Assembly (NCBI RefSeq): GCF_003952665.1 | Contig: NZ_CP017946.1 | Location: 248,001 to 312,000, forward strand | Length of the DNA stretch: 64,000 nucleotides | Origin: Bosea sp. Tri-49 | Lineage (GTDB): Bacteria; Pseudomonadota; Alphaproteobacteria; Rhizobiales; Beijerinckiaceae | Reading direction: 5' to 3' | Translations under genes and position numbers: made by a program | Notes under the pieces: model-generated | What the model was told of the DNA's origin: nothing | Seen by the model: only the letters and a program-made list of their open reading frames with translations | Databases searched by the model: none | Shown here: in pieces, positions 26,355-35,068 of the stretch | Layout of the letters: each line of letters begins with the position of its first letter | Position numbering within the stretch: position 1 is the first letter of the stretch

Positions 26355-28043
26355 ATGCTCGCTCAGCTCTCGATCCGCGACATCGTACTGATCGACCGGC
26401 TCGACCTGGGCTTCGAGGACGGGCTCAGCGTGCTCACCGGCGAGACCGGCGCCGGCAAATCGATCCTGCTCGATGGATTCGCGCTCGCGCTCGGCTCCCG
26501 CGGCGATGGCGGGCTGGTGCGTCATGGCGAAAGTCAGGGCCAGGTCAGCGCCGTCTTCGACCTGCCGATGTCGCATCCTGCGCGTGCACTCGCGCAGGCG
26601 CAGGAGATCGACACCGACGGCGACCTGATCCTGCGGCGCGTGCAATATGCCGATGGCCGCACCCGCGCCTTCGTCAATGATCAGCCGGTCAGCGTCCAGA
26701 TCCTGCGCATGATCGGCGCGGCGCTGGTCGAGATCCATGGCCAGCATGATGACCGGGCCCTGACCGATCCGGCCCAGCACCGCACCATCCTCGACGGCTT
26801 CGGCGAGCTCGCCGAGCAGGCGGCAGAAGTCGCCCGTGCCAGCGAGACCTTGAAGAAGGCGCGCCAGGCCCTGCAGAGCCAGCGCATGAGGGTCGAGACC
26901 GCGCGCAAGGAAGCGGACTTCCTGCGCCATGCCGTGGCCGAACTCGGCAAGCTCGCCCCCGGGCCGGGCGAGGAAGAGGCTCTCGCGAGCCAGCGCCAGG
27001 GCATGATGGCAGCCGAGAAGGTCGCCCGCGATATCATTGAAGCCTATGAGGCGGTCGGCGGCACGGCTTCGCCGGTTTCCGCCCTGTCGGGTGTGCTGCG
27101 CCGGCTGGAACGACGTGCCGCCCAGGCGCCAGAATTGGTCGACCCCTCGATCGCGGCGCTGACCACGGCAGTGGTCGCGCTGGAGGAGGCGGGCGAGACC
27201 CTGCAGGCTGCGGTGCGCGCCGCCGAATTCGATCCGCGCGTGCTGGAGCGCGTCGAGGAACGGCTGTTCGCGCTGCGCGCAGCGGCCCGAAAATTCGACG
27301 TGCCGGTCGATGCGCTGCCGGCGCTCGCCGAAACCATGGCGGCCGATCTCGCCGCGCTCGATGAGAGCGAAGGCTCGCTGAAACGCCTGGAGGCCGAGCT
27401 TGCCGAAGCCGAGGCGGCCTATGTCGCGCTGGCAACCACGCTTTCTGCCGGGCGAATCCGGGCGGCCTCGGCGCTCGACGCCGCGGTCAAGGCGGAATTG
27501 CCGCCGCTCAAGCTGGAGCGCGCCCGCTTCATCACGCAGATCGACAGCGATCCCGACGCGCGCGGGCCGGAGGGTTTCGACCGCGTCGAATTCTGGGTCG
27601 AGACCAATCCCGGCACGCGGCCGGGGCCGATGATGAAGGTCGCCTCGGGTGGCGAGCTCTCGCGCTTCATGCTGGCGCTTAAGGTCGTGCTGGCCGAGCG
27701 TGGCTCGGCCCCGACGCTCGTCTTCGACGAGATCGACACCGGCGTCGGCGGCGCAGTGGCGGATGCGATCGGCGAGCGGCTGGCGCGGCTCGCGGCGCGC
27801 GTGCAGGTCGTATCGGTGACGCATGCGCCGCAGGTTGCCGCCAAGGCCGGGCAGCATTTCCTGATCGCAAAGTCGGCCCATGGCGGGGAGGGCGCCGACG
27901 AGCGCACCGTCACCCGCGTCTCGCAGCTGGAGGCTGGCAGCCGGCGCGAGGAGATCGCCCGCATGCTCGCCGGCGCCTCGATCACCGAGGAGGCGCGGGC
28001 GGCGGCCGGCAAGCTGCTCGATGCGGCTGGGCTGCGCGGCTGA
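26355..28043 (+). CDS. recN: DNA repair protein RecN
   Basis: This 562-residue SMC-like ATPase acts in double-strand break repair. The N-terminal LSIRDIVLIDRLDL is followed by the Walker A loop GETGAGKS (29-36). A coiled-coil middle part rich in Glu, Ala and Arg spans about residues 150-380. VASGGELSRFMLALK is the ABC signature and TLVFDEIDTGVGG the Walker B region. VSVTHAPQVAA near the end is also diagnostic. It sits between bamD and a convergent hydrolase gene that ends 6 bases away. Confidence 0.96.
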   Translation: MLAQLSIRDIVLIDRLDLGFEDGLSVLTGETGAGKSILLDGFALALGSRGDGGLVRHGESQGQVSAVFDLPMSHPARALAQAQEIDTDGDLILRRVQYADGRTRAFVNDQPVSVQILRMIGAALVEIHGQHDDRALTDPAQHRTILDGFGELAEQAAEVARASETLKKARQALQSQRMRVETARKEADFLRHAVAELGKLAPGPGEEEALASQRQGMMAAEKVARDIIEAYEAVGGTASPVSALSGVLRRLERRAAQAPELVDPSIAALTTAVVALEEAGETLQAAVRAAEFDPRVLERVEERLFALRAAARKFDVPVDALPALAETMAADLAALDESEGSLKRLEAELAEAEAAYVALATTLSAGRIRAASALDAAVKAELPPLKLERARFITQIDSDPDARGPEGFDRVEFWVETNPGTRPGPMMKVASGGELSRFMLALKVVLAERGSAPTLVFDEIDTGVGGAVADAIGERLARLAARVQVVSVTHAPQVAAKAGQHFLIAKSAHGGEGADERTVTRVSQLEAGSRREEIARMLAGASITEEARAAAGKLLDAAGLRG

Positions 28044-28049
28044 GGCCGA

Positions 28050-28868
28050 TCAGGCCGGGATCAGTTCGTACTCCGAGCCGTTCTCGATCACGCGCCTGAA
28101 GCCGTCGACATGGCCGCCGGACACGACCCAGCCGTCGCGCGCGGCGCGTTCGAGGATGGCGCGGCGGGATGCGACGGCGGTGGCGGCGTCGAAATCATAG
28201 ACCAGACCGACATCCGGATCCGAGGCCTGCAGATCGGACAGATGCAGCGCATCGCCCCAGAGCAGGAGACTTTCCTCGCCTTCGATCAGATAACCGCTAT
28301 GGCCGACGGTGTGGCCAGGGAGCGGGATCAGCGCGATACCGGACCGCACGGGGCCGGCTGCGACGGGACGGATGCGGTCGCCATAGTGTTTCTTCACCGC
28401 CGTCGCGACGGCAAAGCCGCCCTGCCTGTTCTGCGGCGTCTGCGCGCGATTGGCCTCGTTTCCGAAGAAGCCGAAATCGGCCTCCGGCACGATGATCTCG
28501 GCCTTGAGGAAACGGGCGCGATCACCGTCGAAAAGGCCGAGCGCATGGTCGCCGTGCAGATGCGTGATCAAGACGCGCTCGACCTGCTCGGGGGCAATTC
28601 CCGCGCTCGCCATGGCGGCGGGCGCATGGCCCATCGCCTCGCCCCAGGACGGACCCGTGCCGGCATCGACGAGCGTGATCCCGTCGGCGTGCTTCAAGGC
28701 GAAGCAATTGACCGGGATGCTGACCTTCGGCTTGCCCCAGCGCGAGACCGATTCGTCACGAGCGGCCTGGCCGCTCGCATGGATCAGGACGTCGAGCGGC
28801 GCCTCGAAGACGCCATCATGCAAGGTGAGCACATCGTAGGAGCCGAACCGCCGCCAAGTCTCGCCCAT
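28050..28868 (-). CDS. Metallo-beta-lactamase-fold hydrolase
   Basis: This 272-residue MBL-fold protein has LITHLHGDHALGLF near residue 105, the HxHxDH metal motif. IPLPGHTVGHSGYLI follows with the next His, LLLWGDALHL with the bridging Asp, and SGGHVDGF with the final His. The sequence is closest in style to the AHL-lactonase-like and quinolone-hydrolase-like group with an N-terminal extension, but the substrate cannot be given. No signal peptide is seen, so it is probably cytoplasmic. It is convergent with recN. Confidence 0.88.
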   Translation of the reverse strand: MGETWRRFGSYDVLTLHDGVFEAPLDVLIHASGQAARDESVSRWGKPKVSIPVNCFALKHADGITLVDAGTGPSWGEAMGHAPAAMASAGIAPEQVERVLITHLHGDHALGLFDGDRARFLKAEIIVPEADFGFFGNEANRAQTPQNRQGGFAVATAVKKHYGDRIRPVAAGPVRSGIALIPLPGHTVGHSGYLIEGEESLLLWGDALHLSDLQASDPDVGLVYDFDAATAVASRRAILERAARDGWVVSGGHVDGFRRVIENGSEYELIPA

Positions 28869-29089
28869 GCCTACTCGCTTCTCTCTTTAGTACGCTCTTA
28901 GACCACGCAGCTCTCACGCCCGACAACGGACCCAAGGCCGGTGGTTGGCTTCGACGGGTCCTGTCCTTGATCGCGTGGCATATCGCATTTATGAATCGCT
29001 CGTCGGGGTATCGCAGGCTCCCGGCGTTGCAAAGACGGTTCCCGTCCAAGTCCTGCTCGCGATCCGCATGATCACGCGGACGGAGCACG

Positions 29090-30184
29090 ATGATGAACGC
29101 GGAGCCGTTTTCTGTATCCGAGCGTACAGCTCGCCTCGGCCGTATCGCTATCCTCTGGCGCGGTGATGAAACCGAACGCCGCGGCGCTACTCCACAAGCC
29201 AGCCGTTTCAAGGATGTTTTCGCGGCGCTTGCCAATCTCGGCGTCGATGCGGAGCCGGTGGTTTACGAGGACGATGTTCTCGACGCCGTGCGATCACAGC
29301 TCGCCCGGCTCGATGGCGTGCTTGTCTGGGTCAATCCGCTTCACGAGGGGCGCAACCGCGCCAAGCTTGACGCACTCCTTCGCGAAGTCGCGGAGCGCGG
29401 CATCTGGGTGAGCGCCCATCCCGACGTGATCCTCAAGATGGGCACCAAGGAGGTGCTTCATCGTACCCGCACGATGAGCTGGGGCTGTGATACGGCTCTC
29501 TATCGAACGGTCGATGCCATGCGCGCCGAGTTGCCGGCGAGGCTTGCCGCCGGTGCGCGCGTGATCAAGCGCAATCGGGGCAATGGCGGCCAAGGCGTTT
29601 GGAAGGTCGAGGTGCTCGCGGACGCAGGTGGCGGCTCAAGGGTGCGGATCCTGGACGCCACCAAGGCCGAACCGGAGGAGACGCCCCTGGAAGAGTTTCT
29701 GACGAGGTGTGAGGCGTATTTCGAGGATGGTTGCGTCATCGATCAACCGTTCCAGGAGCGTCTGAGCGAAGGCGTGGTGCGCTGCTACATGGCGGGCGAT
29801 CGCTGTGCCGGCTTTGGCTACCAGAAGGTCAAGGCGCTCATTGAAGCTCCGGCCGCGCGCGCCGCGGCCGGAGCGCGGCTTTACACCTCGAAAGCCGATC
29901 CACGCTTCCAGCGCTTGCGGCGGTTGATGGAAGACGAATGGACACCGCAATTGATGTCTTCGCTGGACCTCGCGCGGTGCGACCTGCCGATGATCTGGGA
30001 TGCGGACTTCATGCTTGGCGGGCGCGGCGTTGATGGGACCGACAACTACGTGCTTGGCGAGATCAACGTCAGTTCGGTGTTTCCGATTCCGGACGAGGCA
30101 GCGGAGGAGATCGCGCAGTGCGTTGTCGATCGGCTGGAGTCGAAGCCGGACCTAGCGGCGGCGCAGACTGTAGTTGAGCGTTAA
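29090..30184 (+). CDS. Cj0069-family protein, ATP-grasp-like
   Basis: This 364-residue protein resembles the uncharacterised Cj0069 family. IAILWRGDETERRGATPQASRF opens the chain. LVWVNPLHEGRNRAKLDALL and WVSAHPDVILKMGTKEVLHRT follow. VIKRNRGNGGQGVWKVEV looks like an ATP-grasp glycine loop, and VLGEINVSSVFPIPD at the end fits the metal-binding strand of that fold. A carboxylate-amine ligase activity is possible but unproven. ATG codons at 29090 and 29093 both fit the CGGAG upstream. No linked pathway genes are adjacent. Confidence 0.7.
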   Translation: MMNAEPFSVSERTARLGRIAILWRGDETERRGATPQASRFKDVFAALANLGVDAEPVVYEDDVLDAVRSQLARLDGVLVWVNPLHEGRNRAKLDALLREVAERGIWVSAHPDVILKMGTKEVLHRTRTMSWGCDTALYRTVDAMRAELPARLAAGARVIKRNRGNGGQGVWKVEVLADAGGGSRVRILDATKAEPEETPLEEFLTRCEAYFEDGCVIDQPFQERLSEGVVRCYMAGDRCAGFGYQKVKALIEAPAARAAAGARLYTSKADPRFQRLRRLMEDEWTPQLMSSLDLARCDLPMIWDADFMLGGRGVDGTDNYVLGEINVSSVFPIPDEAAEEIAQCVVDRLESKPDLAAAQTVVER

Positions 30185-30423
30185 AGCGTCCGCGCCCTAG
30201 ACAATATTGCCGGAAAGCGGAGCTGGCGGAGCCTGCAACGAGCCGACAATGGACCGGGCAACATGGTCGATATCCGGTTCCGCATGTCGGAAGGGATGGC
30301 TGCTCCATTTCCTTTTTGCGCGATCTGCTCTATGTGCGGCAGCAACTGCGTGCGCCGTATCCGGCGCCGCCCCTCGATCTGCACGCCGCCAGCCCGCCGG
30401 TTGCAACCTAAGGCCTGACATCA

Positions 30424-32514
30424 ATGTCCTTCATTTCCACGAGTGCGCCGCTCGCGCGTGCGCTCGCCGACCGCAATTACAATGAGCCGACGCCCGTTCA
30501 GGCCGCCGTGCTGGAAGAGGCCGCCGCCGGCCGCGATCTCCTGGTCTCGTCGCAGACCGGCTCCGGCAAGACGGTGGCCTATGGCCTCGCCATCGGCGCC
30601 GACCTGCTCGGCGAGGCCGAAGCCCTGCCGCGGGCCGAACGGCCGCTGGCGCTGATCGTTGCGCCGACGCGCGAGCTCGCCCTCCAGGTCCAGCGCGAGC
30701 TCAGCTGGCTCTACAAGCAGACCAACGCCCGTGTGATCTCCTGCGTCGGCGGCATGGACCCGCGCCGGGAAGCTGCCCTGCTCGACGAAGGTGCGCATAT
30801 CGTTGTCGGCACGCCCGGCCGTCTGCGCGACCATATCGAACGCCGCCGGCTCGACGTTTCGGGCCTGCGGGCGGTCGTGCTCGACGAGGCCGACGAGATG
30901 CTCGATCTCGGCTTTCGCGACGATCTCGAATTCATCCTGAAGTCCGCACCGGAAGAGCGCCGCAGCCTTCTGTTCTCGGCAACGCTGCCTAAGGCGATCA
31001 TCGCCCTGGCGCGCAGCTATCAGCGCGATGCCCTGCGCATCGAGGTCGCTGGTGGCGAGCGCGGCCATGCCGATATCGAGTATCGTGCCATCCGCGTCTT
31101 CCCGAAGGAGGCCGAGCTCGCGGTCGTCAACCTGCTGCGCTTCCACGATTCGCCGACCGCCCTGGTGTTCTGCAACACCCGCAACGCGGTGCGTCATCTC
31201 GAAGCGATCCTGCTGGAGCGCGGTTTCTCGGCCGTGGCGCTCTCGGGCGAACTCAGCCAGAGCGAGCGCAATTCGGCGCTGCAGGCCTTGCGCGACGGCA
31301 GGGCACGCGTCTGCGTCGCGACCGACGTCGCGGCGCGCGGCATCGACCTGCCGGGCCTGACGCTGGTCATTCATGCCGAGCTGCCGAACGATCCCGAGGT
31401 GATGCAGCATCGCTCGGGTCGCACCGGGCGCGCCGGCAACAAGGGCACGAGCGTGCTGCTGGTGCCGGCCTCGCGCCGGCGCAAGGCCGAGATGCTGATC
31501 TCCGAGGCCAAGATCGAGGTGAGCTGGGCCGGCCCGCCGACGCAGGACGAGATCCGCGTGCTCGACGAGCAGCGCCTGCTGAGCGATCCCCTGCTCTCCG
31601 GCGAGGCGAGCGAGGACGACGCGCCGATGGTCGCGGCCCTGCTTGCGGGACGCTCGACGGAGGAGATCGCAGCGGCGCTGGTGCGTGTCTATCGCTCGCG
31701 CCTGCCCGCGGCCGAAGAGGTCGGCGATCCCAACTTCGGTCGTGACGAACGTCGCCCCGTACGCAGCGCCGAGGATTACGCAAGGCCGCGCGAACATGGT
31801 GGCGCCGAGCGACCGGAGCGCCGCGAGAGGTCGGGTCCGCGCGGCGATACCGTCTGGTTCCGCCTAAACATTGGCCGCAAGGACGGCGCCGATCCGCGCC
31901 AGCTCCTGCCGATGCTGTGCCGGCGCGGCAAGATCACGCGCGACGAGGTCGGCGCGATCCGCATCTTTGACAAGGAAACCAAAGTCGAGATCGATGCCGA
32001 GGTCGCGGAGCGCTTCGCGCAACTCGCCAAGGCGGTCGATCGCGACAAGATCATCATCGAGCCGGTGACCGGCGAAGAGGAGCGCCGCCCGGCCAAGCCC
32101 TTCGCCGAGAAGGCGAGCCATGCGCCGCGCGCGCCCTATCAGGCTCGTGACCAGCGCGATGAGCGTTCGATGGCGCCGGCGCGCAAGCCCTATGAGGGCA
32201 AGGGCAAGCCATTCGGCGGCAAGCCTTATGACCCGACGCGGCGGGACCGCGAGCCGGCCTATGAGGAAACCGCGATCCTGCGGCCGGAACGGCCCTTCGA
32301 CAAAAAGGCTGAGCACGGCGGCAAGCCGTTCGCCGGCAAGTTCAAGGGCGGCAAGAAGCCATTCGGCGCGCCGCAGGGTGGCGAGCGTCCGGCTTCTGGT
32401 GACGCACGGCCTGCGGGCAAGAGCTTCGGCGAGAAAAAGCCTTTTGCTACGAAGAAACCCTTCACCGGCAAGAAGCCTTTCGCCAGCAAGAAGCCGCGCC
32501 GCGACGATCGCTAA
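30424..32514 (+). CDS. DEAD-box RNA helicase (DbpA/CsdA type) with KPF-repeat tail
   Basis: This is a 696-residue helicase. The Q-motif region is EPTPVQAAVL. Walker A is SQTGSGKT (43-50), then PTRELA, TPGR, DEAD (154-157), SAT (185-187) and HRSGRTGRAG (329-338). A DbpA-like RNA-binding domain follows (TVWFRLNIGRKDGADPRQLL to IIIEPVTGEE). The last 130 residues are basic low-complexity repeats such as KPFGGKPY, KKPFATKKPF and KKPFASKK. Such enzymes remodel rRNA in ribosome assembly or cold response. The chain is longer than E. coli DbpA because of the tail. Confidence 0.93.
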   Translation: MSFISTSAPLARALADRNYNEPTPVQAAVLEEAAAGRDLLVSSQTGSGKTVAYGLAIGADLLGEAEALPRAERPLALIVAPTRELALQVQRELSWLYKQTNARVISCVGGMDPRREAALLDEGAHIVVGTPGRLRDHIERRRLDVSGLRAVVLDEADEMLDLGFRDDLEFILKSAPEERRSLLFSATLPKAIIALARSYQRDALRIEVAGGERGHADIEYRAIRVFPKEAELAVVNLLRFHDSPTALVFCNTRNAVRHLEAILLERGFSAVALSGELSQSERNSALQALRDGRARVCVATDVAARGIDLPGLTLVIHAELPNDPEVMQHRSGRTGRAGNKGTSVLLVPASRRRKAEMLISEAKIEVSWAGPPTQDEIRVLDEQRLLSDPLLSGEASEDDAPMVAALLAGRSTEEIAAALVRVYRSRLPAAEEVGDPNFGRDERRPVRSAEDYARPREHGGAERPERRERSGPRGDTVWFRLNIGRKDGADPRQLLPMLCRRGKITRDEVGAIRIFDKETKVEIDAEVAERFAQLAKAVDRDKIIIEPVTGEEERRPAKPFAEKASHAPRAPYQARDQRDERSMAPARKPYEGKGKPFGGKPYDPTRRDREPAYEETAILRPERPFDKKAEHGGKPFAGKFKGGKKPFGAPQGGERPASGDARPAGKSFGEKKPFATKKPFTGKKPFASKKPRRDDR

Positions 32515-32525
32515 ATCGCGTTGTC

Positions 32526-32621
32526 GTCATGGTCGGGCTTGTCCCGACCATCCACGCCTTCCTTCGCCGAATGTGGTGTTCAACTCGTCATGCTCGCCAC
32601 GAGGGCGAGCATGACGAGTTG
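32526..32621. repeat. Two-hairpin palindromic repeat (type C, copy 1) and likely bidirectional terminator
   Basis: The first hairpin is ATGGTCGGGC-TTGT-CCCGACCAT (32529-32551). The second is a perfect 18-bp stem, CAACTCGTCATGCTCGCC (32581-32598) with its complement at 32604-32621 and a 5-nt loop. It lies between the ends of two convergent genes, where it may terminate both. A second copy in the opposite direction lies at 39230-39322. Confidence 0.82.
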
Positions 32622-32656
32622 AATCGGCGTCGTTGAGGGCCTGGACCCGGCTTGGG

Positions 32657-32731
32657 TCAGCGCAGGCCGAGGAAGGACAGGATCGCCAGGACGACGACGA
32701 TCAGACCGACGATGTAGATGATGTTGTTCAT
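32657..32731 (-). CDS. 24-residue single-span membrane protein
   Basis: This very short gene encodes MNNIIYIVGLIVVVLAILS plus five residues ending in GLR. Nearly the whole chain is one membrane helix. GGAGGGGG lies 8-15 bases upstream of the ATG, giving a plausible ribosome site. I recognise this sequence as a recurring small protein in alphaproteobacteria with no assigned role. It stands alone between the type C repeat and the ABC transporter operon, which is divergent from it. The frame is open further upstream, but that part lacks conservation. Confidence 0.7.
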   Translation of the reverse strand: MNNIIYIVGLIVVVLAILSFLGLR

Positions 32732-32919
32732 GGTGGAGCCCCCTCCGGTTGCGGTGCCGTCGCCTCTGCACGGCTGACGGTGCGTGCGACCAGGCCGCAG
32801 CACTTCTCGCAACGCGACGCATGGCGGGATTGTTCCGGAACCGTCGCATAGCTGTTGCACTCGCCAGCCATCCGCTCCCACAATGCCCGGCCGGGCAGAG
32901 ACCCGGACGGGGGATCGCT

Positions 32920-34146
32920 ATGAGGACGATTGGGAAGGCGCTCGGCGCCGTGTTGATGTTGGCCGGGCTCAGCCTGCCCGCCGTCGCGCAGGACCGGCTG
33001 GTGATCGCCGGGCGCGATGCCGGCTTCGCCCCGGCGCTGGCCAAGATGGTCGAGCTCTACCAGGCCAAGAATCCAAGCGTGAAGATCGAGCGGCTCGAGC
33101 TTGGCGGCGGCCCGCTCTATGAGCGCCTCGCCGTCGGCGCGCGCGAGAAGACGGCGGCGACCGACGTCGCCATGCTCGACGACATCTGGGCGCCCGAGTT
33201 CATGGCGCGCGGCTGGCTCACCGATCTCGGCACGGTAGGCGGGCTGCCGGGCGAATTCGTCAAGTCGGCGATGGACGTCTCGCGCCATGACGGCAAGCTC
33301 TATGCCGCGCCCTTCGTCGGCAACATCGCCATGTTCGCCTATCGCAAGGACCTGCTTGCCAAGCACGGCTTCGAGCGGCCCAAGACCTGGAGCGATGTCG
33401 TCAAGGCGGCGCAGGTGATCCAGGACAAGGAGCAGGGCGTTTCCGGCCTCGTCTTCCGCGGCATCAAGGGCAACCCGATCGTCACCTCCTTCCTGCCGGT
33501 GCTGTGGGCGCACGGCGGCGACGTGGTGAGCGCCGACGGCAAGGCCGTGCTCGATACCCCCGCGGCCGAGAAGGCGCTGACCCAGTTCCTCTCGTTCAAG
33601 GCGCTCGCCCCGAAGGGCGTCGAGACCTACAACGCGACCGAATTGCGCGATGCGATCCAGCAGGGCCGTGCCGCTATCGCAGTCGAGATGTGGTCGTCCT
33701 GGGCCGGCACGCTCGACGGCAGCGCCTCCAAGGTCGCGGGCCAGGTCGAGGTCGTCGCCTCGCCAGGCGAGGTCAAGGGGCCCGCGCCGATGCTGGGCGC
33801 CTGGCTGCTCGCCATCCCGGCCGATTCGCCGAACAAGGCGCGGGCTGCCGACTTCATCCGCTTCGTCACCAGCCCTGAGAACCAGAAGCTGATCGCGCTC
33901 GAGACCGGCAACCCGCCGACGCTGACCGCGCTGTTCAACGACAAGGACCTTGTCGCCAAGTACCGCTGGTACCCGGCGCAGCTCGAGGCGCTGAACGTCG
34001 CGCAAGCCCGTCCGCGCATCAGCCAGTGGGCTCGCGTCGAGACCATTCTGGGCGACTACCTTCAGCTCGCGCTGATCGGCCAGCTGCAGCCCAAGCAGGC
34101 GCTGACCGAGGCCAACGCCCAGATCGCCCGCGCGCTGTCGCGCTGA
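32920..34146 (+). CDS. Extracellular solute-binding protein, sugar-type ABC importer
   Basis: This 408-residue periplasmic protein has a signal peptide (residues 1-25, MLAGLSLPAVAQ before the cleavage site). A family-1 solute-binding fold follows: ARPRISQWARVETILGDYLQ near the end and DVAMLDDIWAPEFMARGWL near residue 85 are typical of the carbohydrate group. The ligand is not known. Two permease genes follow, so it is the first gene of an importer operon. A GC hairpin just after the stop may keep this mRNA segment stable and abundant relative to the permeases. Confidence 0.9.
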   Translation: MRTIGKALGAVLMLAGLSLPAVAQDRLVIAGRDAGFAPALAKMVELYQAKNPSVKIERLELGGGPLYERLAVGAREKTAATDVAMLDDIWAPEFMARGWLTDLGTVGGLPGEFVKSAMDVSRHDGKLYAAPFVGNIAMFAYRKDLLAKHGFERPKTWSDVVKAAQVIQDKEQGVSGLVFRGIKGNPIVTSFLPVLWAHGGDVVSADGKAVLDTPAAEKALTQFLSFKALAPKGVETYNATELRDAIQQGRAAIAVEMWSSWAGTLDGSASKVAGQVEVVASPGEVKGPAPMLGAWLLAIPADSPNKARAADFIRFVTSPENQKLIALETGNPPTLTALFNDKDLVAKYRWYPAQLEALNVAQARPRISQWARVETILGDYLQLALIGQLQPKQALTEANAQIARALSR

Positions 34147-34155
34147 TCATCACAC

Positions 34156-34180
34156 GGGCCGCCTCCCAAAGAGGCGGCCC
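34156..34180 (+). other. Intra-operon stem-loop after binding-protein gene
   Basis: GGGCCGCCTC (34156-34165), loop CCAAA, GAGGCGGCCC (34171-34180) is a perfect 10-bp stem 10 bases after the binding-protein stop and 19 bases before the first permease. No T-run follows. Such hairpins often lower downstream expression or protect the upstream mRNA in binding-protein operons. Confidence 0.75.
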
Positions 34181-34198
34181 GCTTTCCGTCTGGACGTA

Positions 34199-35068
34199 AT
34201 GACCGCTTCCCGCCGCCTGCTGCCCTGGCTCCTGCTCACGCCGGCGCTCCTGATCTTCGCCGGGCTGACGCTCTATCCGCTCGGGCGGACGCTGGCGCTC
34301 TCGCTGTTCGCCACCGATTACGGCTTCGAGAACGCCAAGTTCGTCGGGCTTGAGAATTTCCAGGAGCTCTGGGACAGCCGTTTCTTCCGGCAGGCGGTGA
34401 CCAACACCGTCGTGTTCACCGTGGTTGCGACTGTGCTCGAGGTCGCGGCGGGCTTGGGGCTGGCCCTGCTGCTCAATCGCGCCTTTCCCGGCCGTACGCT
34501 GGTGATGACGCTGCTGCTCGCGCCCTTCGTGCTCTCGACCATGGTCGTCACCGCGATCTGGCGGGCCTGGTTCCATTTCGATCTCGGCTTTCTCAACAAC
34601 CTGCTGCGTGCCGTCGGCCTGCCCGGTGTGCCCTGGCTGTTCGATCCCAACCTTGCGCTCTGGTCGATCGTGCTGGTCGACCTCTGGCAGACCGCGCCCT
34701 TCGCCTTCCTGATCATCTTCGCCGGCCTGCGCCTGATCCCGCAGGACGTCTACGAGGCAGCCCGCGTCGACGGCGCCGGGCCGTGGCGGCGCTTTCGCGA
34801 CATGACGCTGCCGCTGCTCGCGCCCTATCTCTTCGTCGCGGCGCTGTTGCGCTCGGTCGACAGCTTCAAGCTGTTCGACAAGGTCTATGCCATGACCGGC
34901 GGCGGGCCGGGGCAGGCGACCGAGACGGTCTCGATGTTCGTCTACCGGCAGGGCTTCCGCTTCTTCGACATCGGACTGGCCTCGGCCGCCGCCGTGGTGA
35001 TGATCGTCGTCGCCGGGCTGCTCGCCGTCGTCTATGCGGCGTCGCTGCTAAAGGGGGCAGGCCGATGA
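34199..35068 (+). CDS. Sugar ABC transporter permease (MalF/UgpA-like)
   Basis: This 289-residue inner-membrane protein has six predicted helices. The first is LLPWLLLTPALLIFAGLTLYPL. The EAA loop that docks the ATPase reads YEAARVDGAGPWRRFRDMTLPLLAPYL at about residues 184-210. It is the first of two permease subunits. It starts after the stem-loop behind the binding-protein gene and overlaps the second permease by ATGA. No ATPase gene is next to it, so a shared or distant MsmK/UgpC-type ATPase is likely. Confidence 0.92.
   Translation: MTASRRLLPWLLLTPALLIFAGLTLYPLGRTLALSLFATDYGFENAKFVGLENFQELWDSRFFRQAVTNTVVFTVVATVLEVAAGLGLALLLNRAFPGRTLVMTLLLAPFVLSTMVVTAIWRAWFHFDLGFLNNLLRAVGLPGVPWLFDPNLALWSIVLVDLWQTAPFAFLIIFAGLRLIPQDVYEAARVDGAGPWRRFRDMTLPLLAPYLFVAALLRSVDSFKLFDKVYAMTGGGPGQATETVSMFVYRQGFRFFDIGLASAAAVVMIVVAGLLAVVYAASLLKGAGR

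Noticed and set aside
28869..29089. Possible gene remnant between the MBL-fold hydrolase and the Cj0069-like gene
   Set aside because: A short frame from 28945 has no recognisable family, and the region most likely holds the divergent promoters. No motif could be fixed.
30185..30423. Possible small gene or RNA upstream of the DEAD-box helicase
   Set aside because: 239 bp with no ribosome site, hairpin or conserved peptide that I can support. Probably the helicase promoter and leader.
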